From Pseudanabaena sp. Salubria-1 (GTDB lineage: Bacteria > Cyanobacteriota > Cyanobacteriia > Pseudanabaenales > Pseudanabaenaceae), in assembly GCA_023336205.1 (NCBI GenBank), contig JALQCR010000021.1:1-64000 (forward strand): a stretch of 64,000 nucleotides of DNA, written 5' to 3'. Under the pieces are notes generated by a model, which did not search any database, was not told where the DNA came from, and worked only from the letters and a program-made list of their open reading frames with translations. The first letter of the stretch is position 1, and each line of letters starts with the position of its first letter. Below are positions 24,260 to 33,252 of this stretch, piece by piece. Made by a program: the position numbers and the translations under genes.

Positions 24260-25736
24260 CAGCAATTCCAAATTCAAAAAGTAGCAAGATATACAAAACC
24301 AAGAGTCTAAAAATTAACAGGAATCTGCAAAGACGGGGGCTTCATCAAGCATAAAGTCGATTAAATGTTGCCAACTCTTAAATAAAAAGTACTTGGTAAG
24401 AGAGAGAATATCTTGAAAGAATCCTCTACGAGTGCCACGCTTACGACGAATCTCTTGATAACTGGAATCTATTAAATGTAAAATCGTGTGAAATAGAAAA
24501 GCTAACAAATTAAGAGATAGAAGTGTCGATGACAAATGTTTTTGTCCATGACCAAAGTTATGTTCCAAGTTGTAGCCCTTGGTTTTCAACACATTGTGGT
24601 TCTCATTTTCGGTTTTCCAACGACATCTACCCGTTTCAACTACGACCGCCACATTGTCAATATTAACAGCATGATTAGTCACAAAAGCATTACGGTAGAC
24701 TTCAGAATTATCAACACTATTGCGAACAGTCAGTTCACACCAGTTCACTAACAGAGAGGGTTCTTGTTCTCTTAAAGGTATCTGATTCACAAATCGATAA
24801 CTATATATTTCTATAGATTTCCCCTTGCGGTGTTTAGTCGTCAAATTCTGCACTTCACCATTTTTTTCAATGTAATCTAACCACTGATATAAACTAGGAT
24901 GACTGGATGGTAAGCAGGTGAAAATGAAGTTCATATTTGCCTCTAAACAATTCTGACACATCGGTTGACGGCTATAGAGATCATCCCCTAATAACGTAAT
25001 CGCCTGTCCTTCAAAAAGATGCCCATGTTTACTAATCCAGCGTTTCGCTGCGGCTGTTTCACAATCTTGTTTCTCATGTCCATCTTGCGGAGTGACGAAT
25101 TCGGGTGGTAGAGAAATCACCTGTTCGCAACCTGGTGCAGCGATTACGGGCAAAATTGCTGTGTGTGAGTATGTTATTTTGCCACTGCGATGATTACGGG
25201 TACTACAACATTCGCAGGATATTTTCGATGAGCTATGGTACTCCGTTCCATCTAAACAAATCAGTAAATTCCTATCCAATCTTTCATATCGTTTCAGGTG
25301 CTTTCCCATTTGCAGAAATTTATACACTTTCTCAAATACAGCGTTCAGACTCTTGGCGCTAATTAGGTCGAGGATATTGCGTATTTGCTGGTCAGAGGGT
25401 ATTTTCTCCACTCCAAATATACTTTGAACGTTATTTTTTCCACTTCGACTCTGCAATTGTCTTTGATACTCTAAAAATGATTGACACTGCATAAAAAACA
25501 TCGAGAAAGCCGACAGCATCGCATCGCTGATTTTAAATTTTGTCCCATTGCTTTCGCTTCTTGGGTCTTTTATTTTCTCTATCCCCTCTTGCAGGAAATC
25601 TAAAAAAACACTAAAAACTAAGATCGTTGGTGGCATTAACTGGATAGGATTATCATTTTTGCTATGTTTTAAGCTCTACCTTTATCTGGTTCCTTATATC
25701 TGTATACTTTGCTGCTTTTTGAATTTGAAACTGCTG
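24260..25736 (-). mobile_element. Insertion sequence with 9-bp target duplication (1477 bp)
   Basis: The imperfect 36-bp inverted ends (CAGCA-TT-CAAATTCAAAAAG-AGCAA--TATACA, five mismatches) lie at 24260-24295 and 25701-25736. A perfect 9-bp duplication AAACTTATC flanks it (24251-24259, 25737-25745). One transposase gene fills the element. The family is unresolved; 8-10-bp duplications occur in ISAs1 and some ISNCY-type elements. Confidence 0.92.
24314..25636 (-). CDS. DDE-type transposase
   Basis: A 440-residue transposase. The likely catalytic residues are Asp in LLICLDGTEYHSS (about 125), Asp in TLLGDDLYSRQPMC (about 220) and Glu in CRWKTENENHNVLKTKGYNLEHNFGHG (about 360). A pair of cysteines before the first Asp motif region and again in MCQNC suggests metal binding. 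The reading frame is intact and spans nearly the whole element, so the copy may be active. Family is not assigned with confidence. Confidence 0.85.
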   Translation of the reverse strand: MPPTILVFSVFLDFLQEGIEKIKDPRSESNGTKFKISDAMLSAFSMFFMQCQSFLEYQRQLQSRSGKNNVQSIFGVEKIPSDQQIRNILDLISAKSLNAVFEKVYKFLQMGKHLKRYERLDRNLLICLDGTEYHSSSKISCECCSTRNHRSGKITYSHTAILPVIAAPGCEQVISLPPEFVTPQDGHEKQDCETAAAKRWISKHGHLFEGQAITLLGDDLYSRQPMCQNCLEANMNFIFTCLPSSHPSLYQWLDYIEKNGEVQNLTTKHRKGKSIEIYSYRFVNQIPLREQEPSLLVNWCELTVRNSVDNSEVYRNAFVTNHAVNIDNVAVVVETGRCRWKTENENHNVLKTKGYNLEHNFGHGQKHLSSTLLSLNLLAFLFHTILHLIDSSYQEIRRKRGTRRGFFQDILSLTKYFLFKSWQHLIDFMLDEAPVFADSC

Positions 25737-26066
25737 AAACTTATCAGCGTTACATGTAATTAATACAGCTATACCTAACTCCAAATCGCTTCTACATTCT
25801 GCGATCGCTTCGTTAAGAGAGTTACAAACTTTATGATCTACAAAGGTTTTGCCTAGAACCGTAATTGCTTTTTCGGTTCCAAAAATTGTGTTGATACCAA
25901 TTAAGCGAACTTGGTTTAGTGAACTGAAAAACATTGTTTTGACCTTAACTCGATAGATACTAGTATCGCGCTCACTCATTATTTAGATTGCGATCGCAAA
26001 TCTATAGCAATGTGATCTTAAAGGAAAAAAATTGCGATCGATGTCACATGTCTATAGAAATTAGTT

Positions 26067-26119
26067 AAAGCCAAAATTTGTTGGGGTGGGCGAAGCCCGT
26101 CCCAACAAACTTTGGTTTT
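26067..26119. terminator. Long hairpin after rqcH
   Basis: AAAGCCAAAATTTGTTGGG pairs with CCCAACAAACTTTGGTTTT around a GGGCGAAGCCC core. It lies 23 bases downstream of the minus-strand rqcH stop. It may be a terminator built from a dispersed palindrome. Confidence 0.65.
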
Positions 26120-26141
26120 AATTGCACAAGTTAACTAATTT

Positions 26142-27980
26142 TCATTCCTTACCTCTCAAGCCCATCGGCTGTCCCCAAATAATCTTTTCATGGGTATAGA
26201 CGACCATCCCTGGCTTTGCTCCTTTAGGCTTGAAGACATATTTAGGAACAGTGCAGACCACAGGAACTTGATCACTTTGCCTAGCGCGACTGTAATAAGC
26301 GGCATAATTTGCCGCAGCTTGAAGATCTTGCTCGTCAGCGATCGCACCCGCAGGTAGACGCAACAACACATGACTGCCCGAAATTTCTTGAGCATGAAGC
26401 CAAAGATCATATTCTCCAGCGATACGAAAGGAAATTAAATCATTTTGGTAGTTGTTTCTCCCGACCCAAACTTCAAATCCATTAGGAGTCGTGAAGCGAT
26501 GGCAGTCGGGAATCTCTTCTTGCTTGGTTCTATTGCTCTTATTTTTGCCGCCTTTGCTGTTAGTCTTAGTGCGCGGTGCATATTCAGCGGTGACTTTGAG
26601 ATAACTCTGCTGAGCCAATTCTGCCCTAATTTCTTGTAAAGCAGGAAGTTCACTTTGCTCTAATAAACTAACAGCGGTAGAAACCTGTTCAAGATAGGCG
26701 ATTTCCTGTTGAACAGATTCTAATAATGGCGCGATCGCAAGAGCCGCTCGTTTTTGTTTTTGATGTTTTTTATAAAAGGATTGAGCATTCTGAGCAGCAT
26801 TAAGAGTGGGATCTAGAGGAATAATCACTGATGCTTCTGAATGAAAATCAATAAGTTTAATCTCTTTCATGCCGATTTCCCAGAGATGCAAATGCGCCAT
26901 TAACAAATCTGCTTTATCTTTAAAATCATCGGCTTGAGTCGAGAGTTTAAGTCGGTCAAGAAATTCTGTTTCTTTAATATTTAATTTGGCTAACTGATTT
27001 TGAATCGCTTGGCTAATTTGTTGATGCAACTGCTGAAAGGCAACTTGTCCTGTTTGTTGGGAATAGTAGCGATCGCAAAAGTCGTTAACTGATAGCAAGA
27101 GTTTTAGATCCCCAGCCCCCCTTAAAAAGGTGGGAGAATTATCTTCTTTCCCCTTTTTAAGGGGGATTGAGGGGGATCTGTCGTGACTTAGGCTAGGGGT
27201 GAGGGAATATCCCTTGCCTTCTAAGTGTGGATAGAACTGCTTTTGCTCAATAGAAGTCAGCCATATTTGCCATGCTTGATATAGTGCGTCCCATTCAGAG
27301 AGCGTTAAATTAGCAACGTTTTTATCGCCATCTAGATCTGCGATCGCTATTAGCGATCGCACTAGCGAAGAACTAACACCGCGATAATTACTTAATAAAT
27401 TGCGTTTAATTTCTTTAGGAATCAAGATTAAGCGATCGCGCCATGAGTCAAAAGATTCACTCAAACTGGGAATTGCTTCGAGTAATGCTGGTGGTAATTC
27501 ATAGCGATCGCCTGTTTGGATCGGGCGAACTCGCGATTGTTTCTGGCTAACTTGATGCGCAGCAGTGACAATTTCACCATTGGCATTCACTAAAATTGCA
27601 TTGCTGTACTTGCCCATCACTTCTAAATACAGATGCCATTGCACTTCGTCATCAGGACGTTTCGCAAATTGCAAATCAATTACGCGCTCCCAAGGGCTAG
27701 TAAGTTTTACCGATACAAGAGCAAATCCTGCAACTTGATGCAAAATTTGTTGGCTAAAGGTGAAAGTGTCAGGTTGTTTTGGTGGCGGCGCACTGAGATG
27801 CAATCTAGCAGCTTGTGGATGCCAAGATAACAAGAGCCATTGTTTCTTCTCTAAAGTTCGTAATTGTAAATGAATCGTGTGGCGATCGCTTTGATGTACC
27901 TGCTCTAACCTCGCAGGCACACAAGCTATGTTTAGCTCATGGGTCAAAGCTACAAGTGTAGTTAGATCAGCAGGTTGCAT
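26142..27980 (-). CDS. rqcH: NFACT-family ribosome quality control protein (RqcH-like)
   Basis: A 612-residue Rqc2/RqcH homologue. It binds the stalled 50S-peptidyl-tRNA complex and adds C-terminal alanine tails. NFACT-N occupies about 1-220 (including VMGKYSNAILV), followed by a helical coiled-coil region (about 320-450). NFACT-R is at about 500-600 (VGRNNYQNDLISFRI...DLWLHAQEISGSHVLLRL). A low-complexity insert (about 265-290, PSLSHDRSPSIPLKKGKED) is translated from a palindromic cyanobacterial repeat. The start ATG gives MQPADLTTLVALTHEL. Confidence 0.92.
   Translation of the reverse strand: MQPADLTTLVALTHELNIACVPARLEQVHQSDRHTIHLQLRTLEKKQWLLLSWHPQAARLHLSAPPPKQPDTFTFSQQILHQVAGFALVSVKLTSPWERVIDLQFAKRPDDEVQWHLYLEVMGKYSNAILVNANGEIVTAAHQVSQKQSRVRPIQTGDRYELPPALLEAIPSLSESFDSWRDRLILIPKEIKRNLLSNYRGVSSSLVRSLIAIADLDGDKNVANLTLSEWDALYQAWQIWLTSIEQKQFYPHLEGKGYSLTPSLSHDRSPSIPLKKGKEDNSPTFLRGAGDLKLLLSVNDFCDRYYSQQTGQVAFQQLHQQISQAIQNQLAKLNIKETEFLDRLKLSTQADDFKDKADLLMAHLHLWEIGMKEIKLIDFHSEASVIIPLDPTLNAAQNAQSFYKKHQKQKRAALAIAPLLESVQQEIAYLEQVSTAVSLLEQSELPALQEIRAELAQQSYLKVTAEYAPRTKTNSKGGKNKSNRTKQEEIPDCHRFTTPNGFEVWVGRNNYQNDLISFRIAGEYDLWLHAQEISGSHVLLRLPAGAIADEQDLQAAANYAAYYSRARQSDQVPVVCTVPKYVFKPKGAKPGMVVYTHEKIIWGQPMGLRGKE
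27118..27180. repeat. Palindromic repeat inside the rqcH reading frame
   Basis: GATCCCCAGCCCCCCTTAAA and the complementary TTTAAGGGGGATTGAGGG GGATC arms flank an AT-rich centre. This resembles the C/G-run repeats at 31940-32060 and 52852-52940. Its length keeps the frame open. Confidence 0.7.
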
Positions 27981-28017
27981 CGTTGTAATCTCAAGTAAGT
28001 AGACATGCTTAATTAAT

Positions 28018-28157
28018 TACATACCCAAACCCTATAAGGGTTTTAAAAACACAAAATGGCGTAGCCATTTTGTGTTTTGGTATTATGCATAAAAAAGAGT
28101 GGGCGCTTTGCGTCCACTCTTTGCTCATAACAAAGGGGGCGCTTTGCGCCCCTTTTG
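28018..28157. repeat. Three adjacent palindromes between rqcH and a DUF6679 gene
   Basis: A CACAAAATGGCGTAGCCATTTTGTG hairpin (about 28049-28080) is preceded by AAACCCTATAAGGGTTT. Two GC-rich hairpins follow: AAAGAGTGGGCGCTTTGCG and CAAAGGGGGCGCTTTGCGC, each with its complement. The last may terminate the minus-strand DUF6679 gene. Confidence 0.7.
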
Positions 28158-28166
28158 TTGATTTGA

Positions 28167-28481
28167 TTATTTGTCAGGATCAATACGGGGGCGGATTTGT
28201 TCGGCTTCAGGGCAATCATCGGACACAGGAATATCGTGGGAAGACATTCCTGTTTTGGTAAACGAAGATAGTCTTTGTGTCACAGCACCAATGCTCTCTA
28301 ATCTGACCATTTCTTCCCAAGAGCAAACCTCGTCTTCATCCTCAGTCTCGTAACGAATTGTTACCACGTCACCTTCAATATCCAATATCTTGGCTCTTTC
28401 TAGCCAACGTCCCTGATCCCTCAGGTAAATCCAAACATCGCTCTTGGCTTCACAAAGTTGATATATTTTGCGATGTAGCAT
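28167..28481 (-). CDS. DUF6679 family protein
   Basis: A 104-residue acidic protein. The conserved start MLHRKIYQLCEAKSDVWIYL and the later ILDIEGDVVTIRYE and CSWEEMVRLESIGAVTQ segments match the cyanobacterial DUF6679 family. The family has no known function. The sequence suggests a small beta-rich, SH3- or KOW-like fold (W-I-Y-L...ILDIEGD-VVTIRYE), which is inference. The C-terminal 30 residues look disordered. Confidence 0.78.
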   Translation of the reverse strand: MLHRKIYQLCEAKSDVWIYLRDQGRWLERAKILDIEGDVVTIRYETEDEDEVCSWEEMVRLESIGAVTQRLSSFTKTGMSSHDIPVSDDCPEAEQIRPRIDPDK

Positions 28482-28635
28482 TCGCTTATGTCCTCAGGGT
28501 TACATAATTTTTAAGGTTAGAGCATACCTCAATAAGGTAAAAAACTAACCATTATCATTGTAAACGACTATACAAGCATTTGAATTTTTTTAAACTTCAA
28601 TTACTCTCTTCCCACTGAAAGAATAGGTGTTATAA

Positions 28636-28790
28636 AGTGAATAATTAGTGGTACGAGGAGAAGTCGCGCATCACTAATTATTCCAAAACACAAAATGGCG
28701 TAGCCATTTTGTGTTTTGGAAACCCTTACAGGCTTTGGGGTTTGATTCAAAGAAGTGTTGTCACACTTTTGTGAATTGGTATTATTCACT
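28636..28790. repeat. Dispersed repeat with AGTGAATAAT inverted ends
   Basis: Starts AGTGAATAATTAGTG and ends TTGGTATTATTCACT. It contains the perfect CACAAAATGGCGTAGCCATTTTGTG hairpin, then AAACCCTTACAGGCTTT, then AAGTGTTGTCACACTTTTGTGAATT. It sits directly upstream of kptA. Confidence 0.75.
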
Positions 28791-28801
28791 TAGAAGGGAT
28801 C

Positions 28802-29350
28802 ATGAATAAAAATTTAGTTAAACTCAGTAAATTTGTTAGCCTTGTCTTGCGACATCAGCCTGAAGTAATTGGTTTAAAACTTGATGAAAATGGCTGGGCT
28901 GATGTCGATCTCTTCATCGAGTTAGCAAAACAAAATGGTAAAGATATCTCTAGAAGTGTTTTAGAAGAAATAGTTGAGACAAATAACAAACAACGATTTT
29001 CGTTTAATTCTGAAAAGTCTAAAATCCGAGCTAATCAAGGACACTCTATTGATATTGAGTTAGGTTTAACGCCAAAGCAACCGCCAGAACAGCTATTTCA
29101 CGGTACGGCAACAAAATTTATTGAGTCAATTCGTCAACAAGGATTGGTTGCTGGAAATCGACAACATGTGCATATGTCAAGTGATGAAACTACTGCTACT
29201 AATGTTGGTCAGAGACATGGCAAGCCAGTAGTTTTAAAAATTGATACAGCGGCAATGCATCACGATGGATTTTTATTCTTTTGCTCAGAAAATTTAGTAT
29301 GGCTAACGGAGTCCGTACCCCCACAATATATTGAATTTCCCAGTGAATAA
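28802..29350 (+). CDS. kptA: RNA 2'-phosphotransferase (KptA/Tpt1)
   Basis: A 182-residue enzyme that moves a 2'-phosphate from RNA to NAD+, giving ADP-ribose 1'',2''-cyclic phosphate. The N-terminal winged helix is LSKFVSLVLRHQPEVIGL. The NAD-binding domain shows IRANQGHSID, LFHGT, VHMSSD and the C-terminal ENLVWLTESVPPQYIEF, all family hallmarks. AGAAGGGA before the ATG is a good ribosome site. Its target in cyanobacteria is not known. It is a single gene between two copies of the same repeat. Confidence 0.96.
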   Translation: MNKNLVKLSKFVSLVLRHQPEVIGLKLDENGWADVDLFIELAKQNGKDISRSVLEEIVETNNKQRFSFNSEKSKIRANQGHSIDIELGLTPKQPPEQLFHGTATKFIESIRQQGLVAGNRQHVHMSSDETTATNVGQRHGKPVVLKIDTAAMHHDGFLFFCSENLVWLTESVPPQYIEFPSE

Positions 29351-29455
29351 TCCCAAAACACAAAATGGCGTAGCCATTTTGTGTTTTTAAAACCCTTACA
29401 GGGTTTAGTTTTTAATTCACAGAAGTGTAGACACACTTTCGTGAATTGGAATAAC
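29348..29455. repeat. Second repeat copy, directly after kptA
   Basis: Reads TAATCCCAAAACACAAAATGG...CATTTTGTGTTTT, then AAACCCTTACAGGGTTT, then AGTGTAGACACACTTTCGTGAATTGGAATAA. Its module order and orientation match the copy upstream of kptA. Confidence 0.7.
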
Positions 29456-29473
29456 TTAGTGGGCAGAGCTATA

Positions 29474-31909
29474 TTAGCGTAACTCTTTGAATTGAATAAC
29501 CACACGGCGATTGAATGCGTTATCCTTTGCCGTAATTTCTTTTCGCAGAGGTTGCATCCACGATAAAGCCTCAAACGTGACTTTGTAGTTACCATCCAAG
29601 CCGCGATCGCGCAGTAATCTCACCACCTCATTTGCTCTTGCTTGCGAGAGATCAAGATTGTAGTCATAGTCTCCCATCCTGTCAGTATGACCACTAACTT
29701 GAATGATTCCCCGTTTTCCTTGAATTTTTGTCCAGAAATCTTCAATTTTAGTTTCTTCACTAGATATAAGTTGCGCTTCATCAGATGGAAAGAAAACGAT
29801 GACTTCTACGTCTGGATTCGTAATTGGCAAAATTGATTTATTAATACTGCGATCGCTATTTTTATTCTGGGTTAAAGTATTTGGATCGTTTGTAAGCGCA
29901 ATTTTGCGATCGGATTTTGCAACATTCTTGGAATTATTTAAATCATTAGCACTAGCATTTTTAGGAGGATTATCCTTACTCGTTTTTGTCGAGGAGTTGA
30001 TAGAACTATAGCCCTGATCAGGTGACTGAGAGACAGCAGAGGATTGTGCTCTTACTTTTTGTCTGGGGACGATACCATACTTAATTAGAGTAGCAAGAGC
30101 CATATCTCCAGTTAGTTTTTGAGAATTAGCGATCGCAATTAGGTTGGATTTATTTGCAGAAGCATTGCTGGAAATATCTCCAGCTAATTTCTTAGAATTA
30201 TCGCTAACAACTTTGCCAGTATTATTCTCATTATTCTGAGGATTGTTACTAGAAGACTTATCTAATGCTTTGTCAGAACTATTGACTGATGGCTTGTCAG
30301 GAATATCATTCAGCTTATTATTAGTTTCTTTCTTGGTTGCTGGATTGTTTTTGAGATTGGTCGCTGGATTGCTCGTTTCTCGAGAATTCTGGGGATTCGA
30401 TTTAGTGGAACTATCTAGTAAGTTATGGTTGGCTTTATTTGTCTCATCTGTCTGCGACTCAAGTACAGAATCTTCGATCGCCCTAGATACTGCTTGATTT
30501 TGCAATTTATTATTATCCGATCGCTGGATTAAAATGGCAAAGGCGATCGCTGTACCCATAAATGCTGCACCGATGAACAGAGCCGCTAATATTTTCCACA
30601 GACTGCTTGGCTTGCCCATCTGACTACTGGCGATTTCCTCATCTACTTGATCATTTACTAGAGCAACAGCCTGATCACTTTCCTGAGCCTGAGTCTCAAA
30701 ATCGAATAGTTTTTTCTTGGCTAATGGGACGATCGCCATAGCAGCACCAAAAATCACGGCTTGACGAATGCGTTGATGGCAAACTTCTAACTCAAACCAT
30801 TGCGAATCATCCCGCATTAAAAAATCAACTTTGGCGGGTAAACCATTGGTGTAGGATTTGACGCAATTTCCTTGATCGTCGTAAATGGAGCCGCTATCAG
30901 CAATAACTTGATGTTCATTGACCACTTCCGCAAAAATTTGCGAAAGACTAGTCATTTCACTGGCTATTTTATAATCCCAAATATCAATGTCTAAGCCAGT
31001 CTCAAAATCATCTAACTCTTGCAACTGATAGCGATCAACATCATTACCAATCCCAATCAAAACCAATTTCAAATAGTTTCTTTTCCCGACCGCAATCTCT
31101 AATGCTAGCTCTCTGGTATAGCTCTTGACCTGATCTAAGTCATCGATCCTGCCATCGGTCAAGAAGATATAGATCCCTTGGGGAGCTTGGCTATATTGGT
31201 TTACAAAATAGGTGATCGCAGGTAATAGCTTGGTTGTCTTACCGAGTTGGAAAGTGGCGGGGCCAGCGATCGCTAACTGCTGACAACTAGCATAATCAAA
31301 TTCACCCAATACTTGAATCTCATCGCCATTACCGCAGCCCCAATAAATTAATGAAGTCTTGCCAGTGCCATCTAAACTGCCAGCCAGATAGGCGGTAAAA
31401 TCTTGAACTAAAGGCTGCAAGAGGTTTGCCGTATAGTTAATCTCATAGCCGCGCTCTTGGATTTCCGCAAACGCTTCCCGTTCAATCTTCCGAATCGGTT
31501 CTCCATCCTCTAAATAAGAACGCAATCGACCTTGCTTAATATAAGCAACCAACAATTCAGGATCGACTCTTGCTTCTACCTTACGTCCATAGGATCGTTT
31601 CATCGAGGCGCTAGCATCGAGGGCAAGTCCAGTCCGCCAACCTTCAGCAAATTTTCCCTGTGGTTCCATTGCGATCGAGAATTCCACTCGACATTCAGCA
31701 ATTCCCGAATTTATCCCTGACATATTCCGCCAAACATTCACCTCGCCAAACTCTTCTGCAACCAAATTAGCTGGCATTTGGAAGCTTTTTGATTCAGATC
31801 CAAATTCTTGCTTGCCTTCATCTTTTGTTTTACTTTTTATTTTATTTTTTATTTCACCATTGTCTGCACGTTCTAATTCAATAGGCTCGGAATTATTTTC
31901 ATGTAGCAT
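29474..31909 (-). CDS. VWA-domain protein with a C-terminal OmpA peptidoglycan-binding domain
   Basis: An 811-residue protein. The N-terminal VWA domain (about 85-320) has the MIDAS motif LALDASASM and a later FLTDGRIDD. One membrane helix (about 442-462) follows. A long Asn/Ser/Lys-rich linker (about 465-690) leads to an OmpA-type domain (about 695-811) with VSGHTDRMGDYDYNLDLSQARANEV. This arrangement puts VWA in the cytoplasm and OmpA at the cell wall, so it may link an intracellular complex to peptidoglycan. The downstream VWA protein is a paralogue of the N-terminal half. Confidence 0.88.
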   Translation of the reverse strand: MLHENNSEPIELERADNGEIKNKIKSKTKDEGKQEFGSESKSFQMPANLVAEEFGEVNVWRNMSGINSGIAECRVEFSIAMEPQGKFAEGWRTGLALDASASMKRSYGRKVEARVDPELLVAYIKQGRLRSYLEDGEPIRKIEREAFAEIQERGYEINYTANLLQPLVQDFTAYLAGSLDGTGKTSLIYWGCGNGDEIQVLGEFDYASCQQLAIAGPATFQLGKTTKLLPAITYFVNQYSQAPQGIYIFLTDGRIDDLDQVKSYTRELALEIAVGKRNYLKLVLIGIGNDVDRYQLQELDDFETGLDIDIWDYKIASEMTSLSQIFAEVVNEHQVIADSGSIYDDQGNCVKSYTNGLPAKVDFLMRDDSQWFELEVCHQRIRQAVIFGAAMAIVPLAKKKLFDFETQAQESDQAVALVNDQVDEEIASSQMGKPSSLWKILAALFIGAAFMGTAIAFAILIQRSDNNKLQNQAVSRAIEDSVLESQTDETNKANHNLLDSSTKSNPQNSRETSNPATNLKNNPATKKETNNKLNDIPDKPSVNSSDKALDKSSSNNPQNNENNTGKVVSDNSKKLAGDISSNASANKSNLIAIANSQKLTGDMALATLIKYGIVPRQKVRAQSSAVSQSPDQGYSSINSSTKTSKDNPPKNASANDLNNSKNVAKSDRKIALTNDPNTLTQNKNSDRSINKSILPITNPDVEVIVFFPSDEAQLISSEETKIEDFWTKIQGKRGIIQVSGHTDRMGDYDYNLDLSQARANEVVRLLRDRGLDGNYKVTFEALSWMQPLRKEITAKDNAFNRRVVIQFKELR

Positions 31910-31944
31910 GGCATTCTATTTCTCTTGCTTTTATTTTTAATTTT

Positions 31945-32060
31945 CTAGATAACCCCTCCCTAGCCCTCCCCTTGCAAAGAGGAGGGAATTAATTTGCTTA
32001 CAAAGAGTAAGGTTTTTCTAGTCTTCCCCCTTTGCAAGGGGGAATTAAAGGGGGTAATTT
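31945..32060. repeat. C/G-run repeat between the two VWA genes
   Basis: AACCCCTCCCTAGCCCTCCCC and CTTCCCCCTTTGCAAGGGGGAATTAAAGGGGG form imperfect pairs. The same class occurs at 52852-52940 and inside rqcH. Confidence 0.55.
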
Positions 32061-33066
32061 ATACGAAGTCTACAACATCTTTCCATTGTTCAGATTCCGT
32101 AATCAGAGGTGCATCTAATGGGGTAGGCAAAGCTTCGGAAATGTCTTGCGTTACGTTGCCTCCCGAAAACTCTAGGGTAAAAGCTGTAGAACCTACAGGT
32201 AATTTGAAACGCATTAGGGCAGGGACACCGAAGTTATACTCTTCACAAACCGTTCCCGCCTGATTGAGAATACGTCCATAATGAGTCACAATCGTTTCCG
32301 CTGACACAAATTCTTTGAAAATCTGTTCCAAAATCTGAATGTCATCAGCAACTTGATAATCCCAGAGGTCTATTTCCCGACCTGCGGCATCTTTGACAAA
32401 GCTACCTTCAAACATATTGTCTAGTTCTTCGAGTTGTTTTTCGTCAATCTCTTTACCAACTCCGATTAGCAAAAGTTTGATAAATGGTTTAGTTTGATCA
32501 GCAATCTCTAGAGCATATTTAAAGCAATATTCCTTTACGTCTTCGAGATCTTCGATAATACCATCGGTGATGATTAGGCAAATTGCCGCAGGTTGCTTGA
32601 CCCCGATCGCTGGCGCATCTTTATATTTGTTAATGAAATATCGTAAAGGTGGTAAAAGTTTTGTCCCAGTTCCCCAAGGAATTTTGGGCCCTTTGATCTC
32701 AATTTGCTCGATCTCTTCACCACTAAAGCTGCCCAAATCTTCGATCAGTTCACCTGCTGCACCACAAGCCCAGTTGAGCAAGTCAACTTTACCCGTTGCC
32801 GCAAAATTGGCAAGATACTTGACCATCACCCTTGCTACTGGCTCAACGACGTTGTTCGTAACGGCGGCACTAGCAAAAAAGCTACTGACAACACCACTGA
32901 TGCCATACATTTTTTTCATTGAGGCAGAACCATCTAAGGCTAAGCCAACTCTTGCACCTTCAATGTCTGGAACCATCAGAATAGTTGCAACGATGTCAAT
33001 ATCTCCGTTGTTTTGGGGATAAACATTGACTTCACCAAAGGGTTGAACGACACTTTTTAACTGCAT
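32059..33066 (-). CDS. VWA-domain protein
   Basis: A 335-residue cytoplasmic VWA protein. The MIDAS motif LALDGSASM lies near residue 44, and LIITDGIIEDLEDV near 165. The start FGEVNVYPQN resembles FGEVNVWRN of the neighbouring VWA-OmpA protein, so the pair arose by duplication. It lies upstream on the same strand with 150 bases of G/C-run repeat in between. VWA proteins of this type usually assemble metal-dependent complexes. The partner is not visible. Confidence 0.85.
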   Translation of the reverse strand: MQLKSVVQPFGEVNVYPQNNGDIDIVATILMVPDIEGARVGLALDGSASMKKMYGISGVVSSFFASAAVTNNVVEPVARVMVKYLANFAATGKVDLLNWACGAAGELIEDLGSFSGEEIEQIEIKGPKIPWGTGTKLLPPLRYFINKYKDAPAIGVKQPAAICLIITDGIIEDLEDVKEYCFKYALEIADQTKPFIKLLLIGVGKEIDEKQLEELDNMFEGSFVKDAAGREIDLWDYQVADDIQILEQIFKEFVSAETIVTHYGRILNQAGTVCEEYNFGVPALMRFKLPVGSTAFTLEFSGGNVTQDISEALPTPLDAPLITESEQWKDVVDFV

Positions 33067-33252
33067 ACTCGGACTCTCTGATATTTCACATCAAAATAGT
33101 AACGTATATGGCTTTAACTAGCGGCAATTTCGCTAAAAACCAAAAGTATTATTAAGTACATGTTCTGAATAACAATACTTCGGACAGATTTAGAAAATAG
33201 AGAAAAAAAGCTATTCATCGTATAAGGTGCAGATAATGAACACCAGCACCAA

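Larger units (their letters stand above)
24203..25979 (-). pseudogene. Small hypothetical gene interrupted by a 9-bp-duplicating IS
   Basis: The 5' part reads from 25979 to the IS at 25736, the 3' part from 24250 to TAA at 24203-24205. Removing the IS and one AAACTTATC copy restores a 96-residue frame ending ADKFSIWVSIPEEVILQTI. In its present state the frame runs into the IS and stops at 25662, adding a foreign tail of about 24 residues (105 in all). The protein has VRLIGINTIFGTEKAITVLG and CNSLNEAIAECRSDLELGIAV segments. No family is recognised. Confidence 0.75.

Noticed and set aside
25662..25979. An intact 105-residue hypothetical gene.
   Set aside because: Its last part is IS end sequence beyond the AAACTTATC duplication; the native protein is predicted to be 96 residues with a different C-terminus.
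32567..33022. A 151-residue plus-strand frame opposite the VWA gene.
   Set aside because: Antisense shadow of a strongly supported VWA gene.
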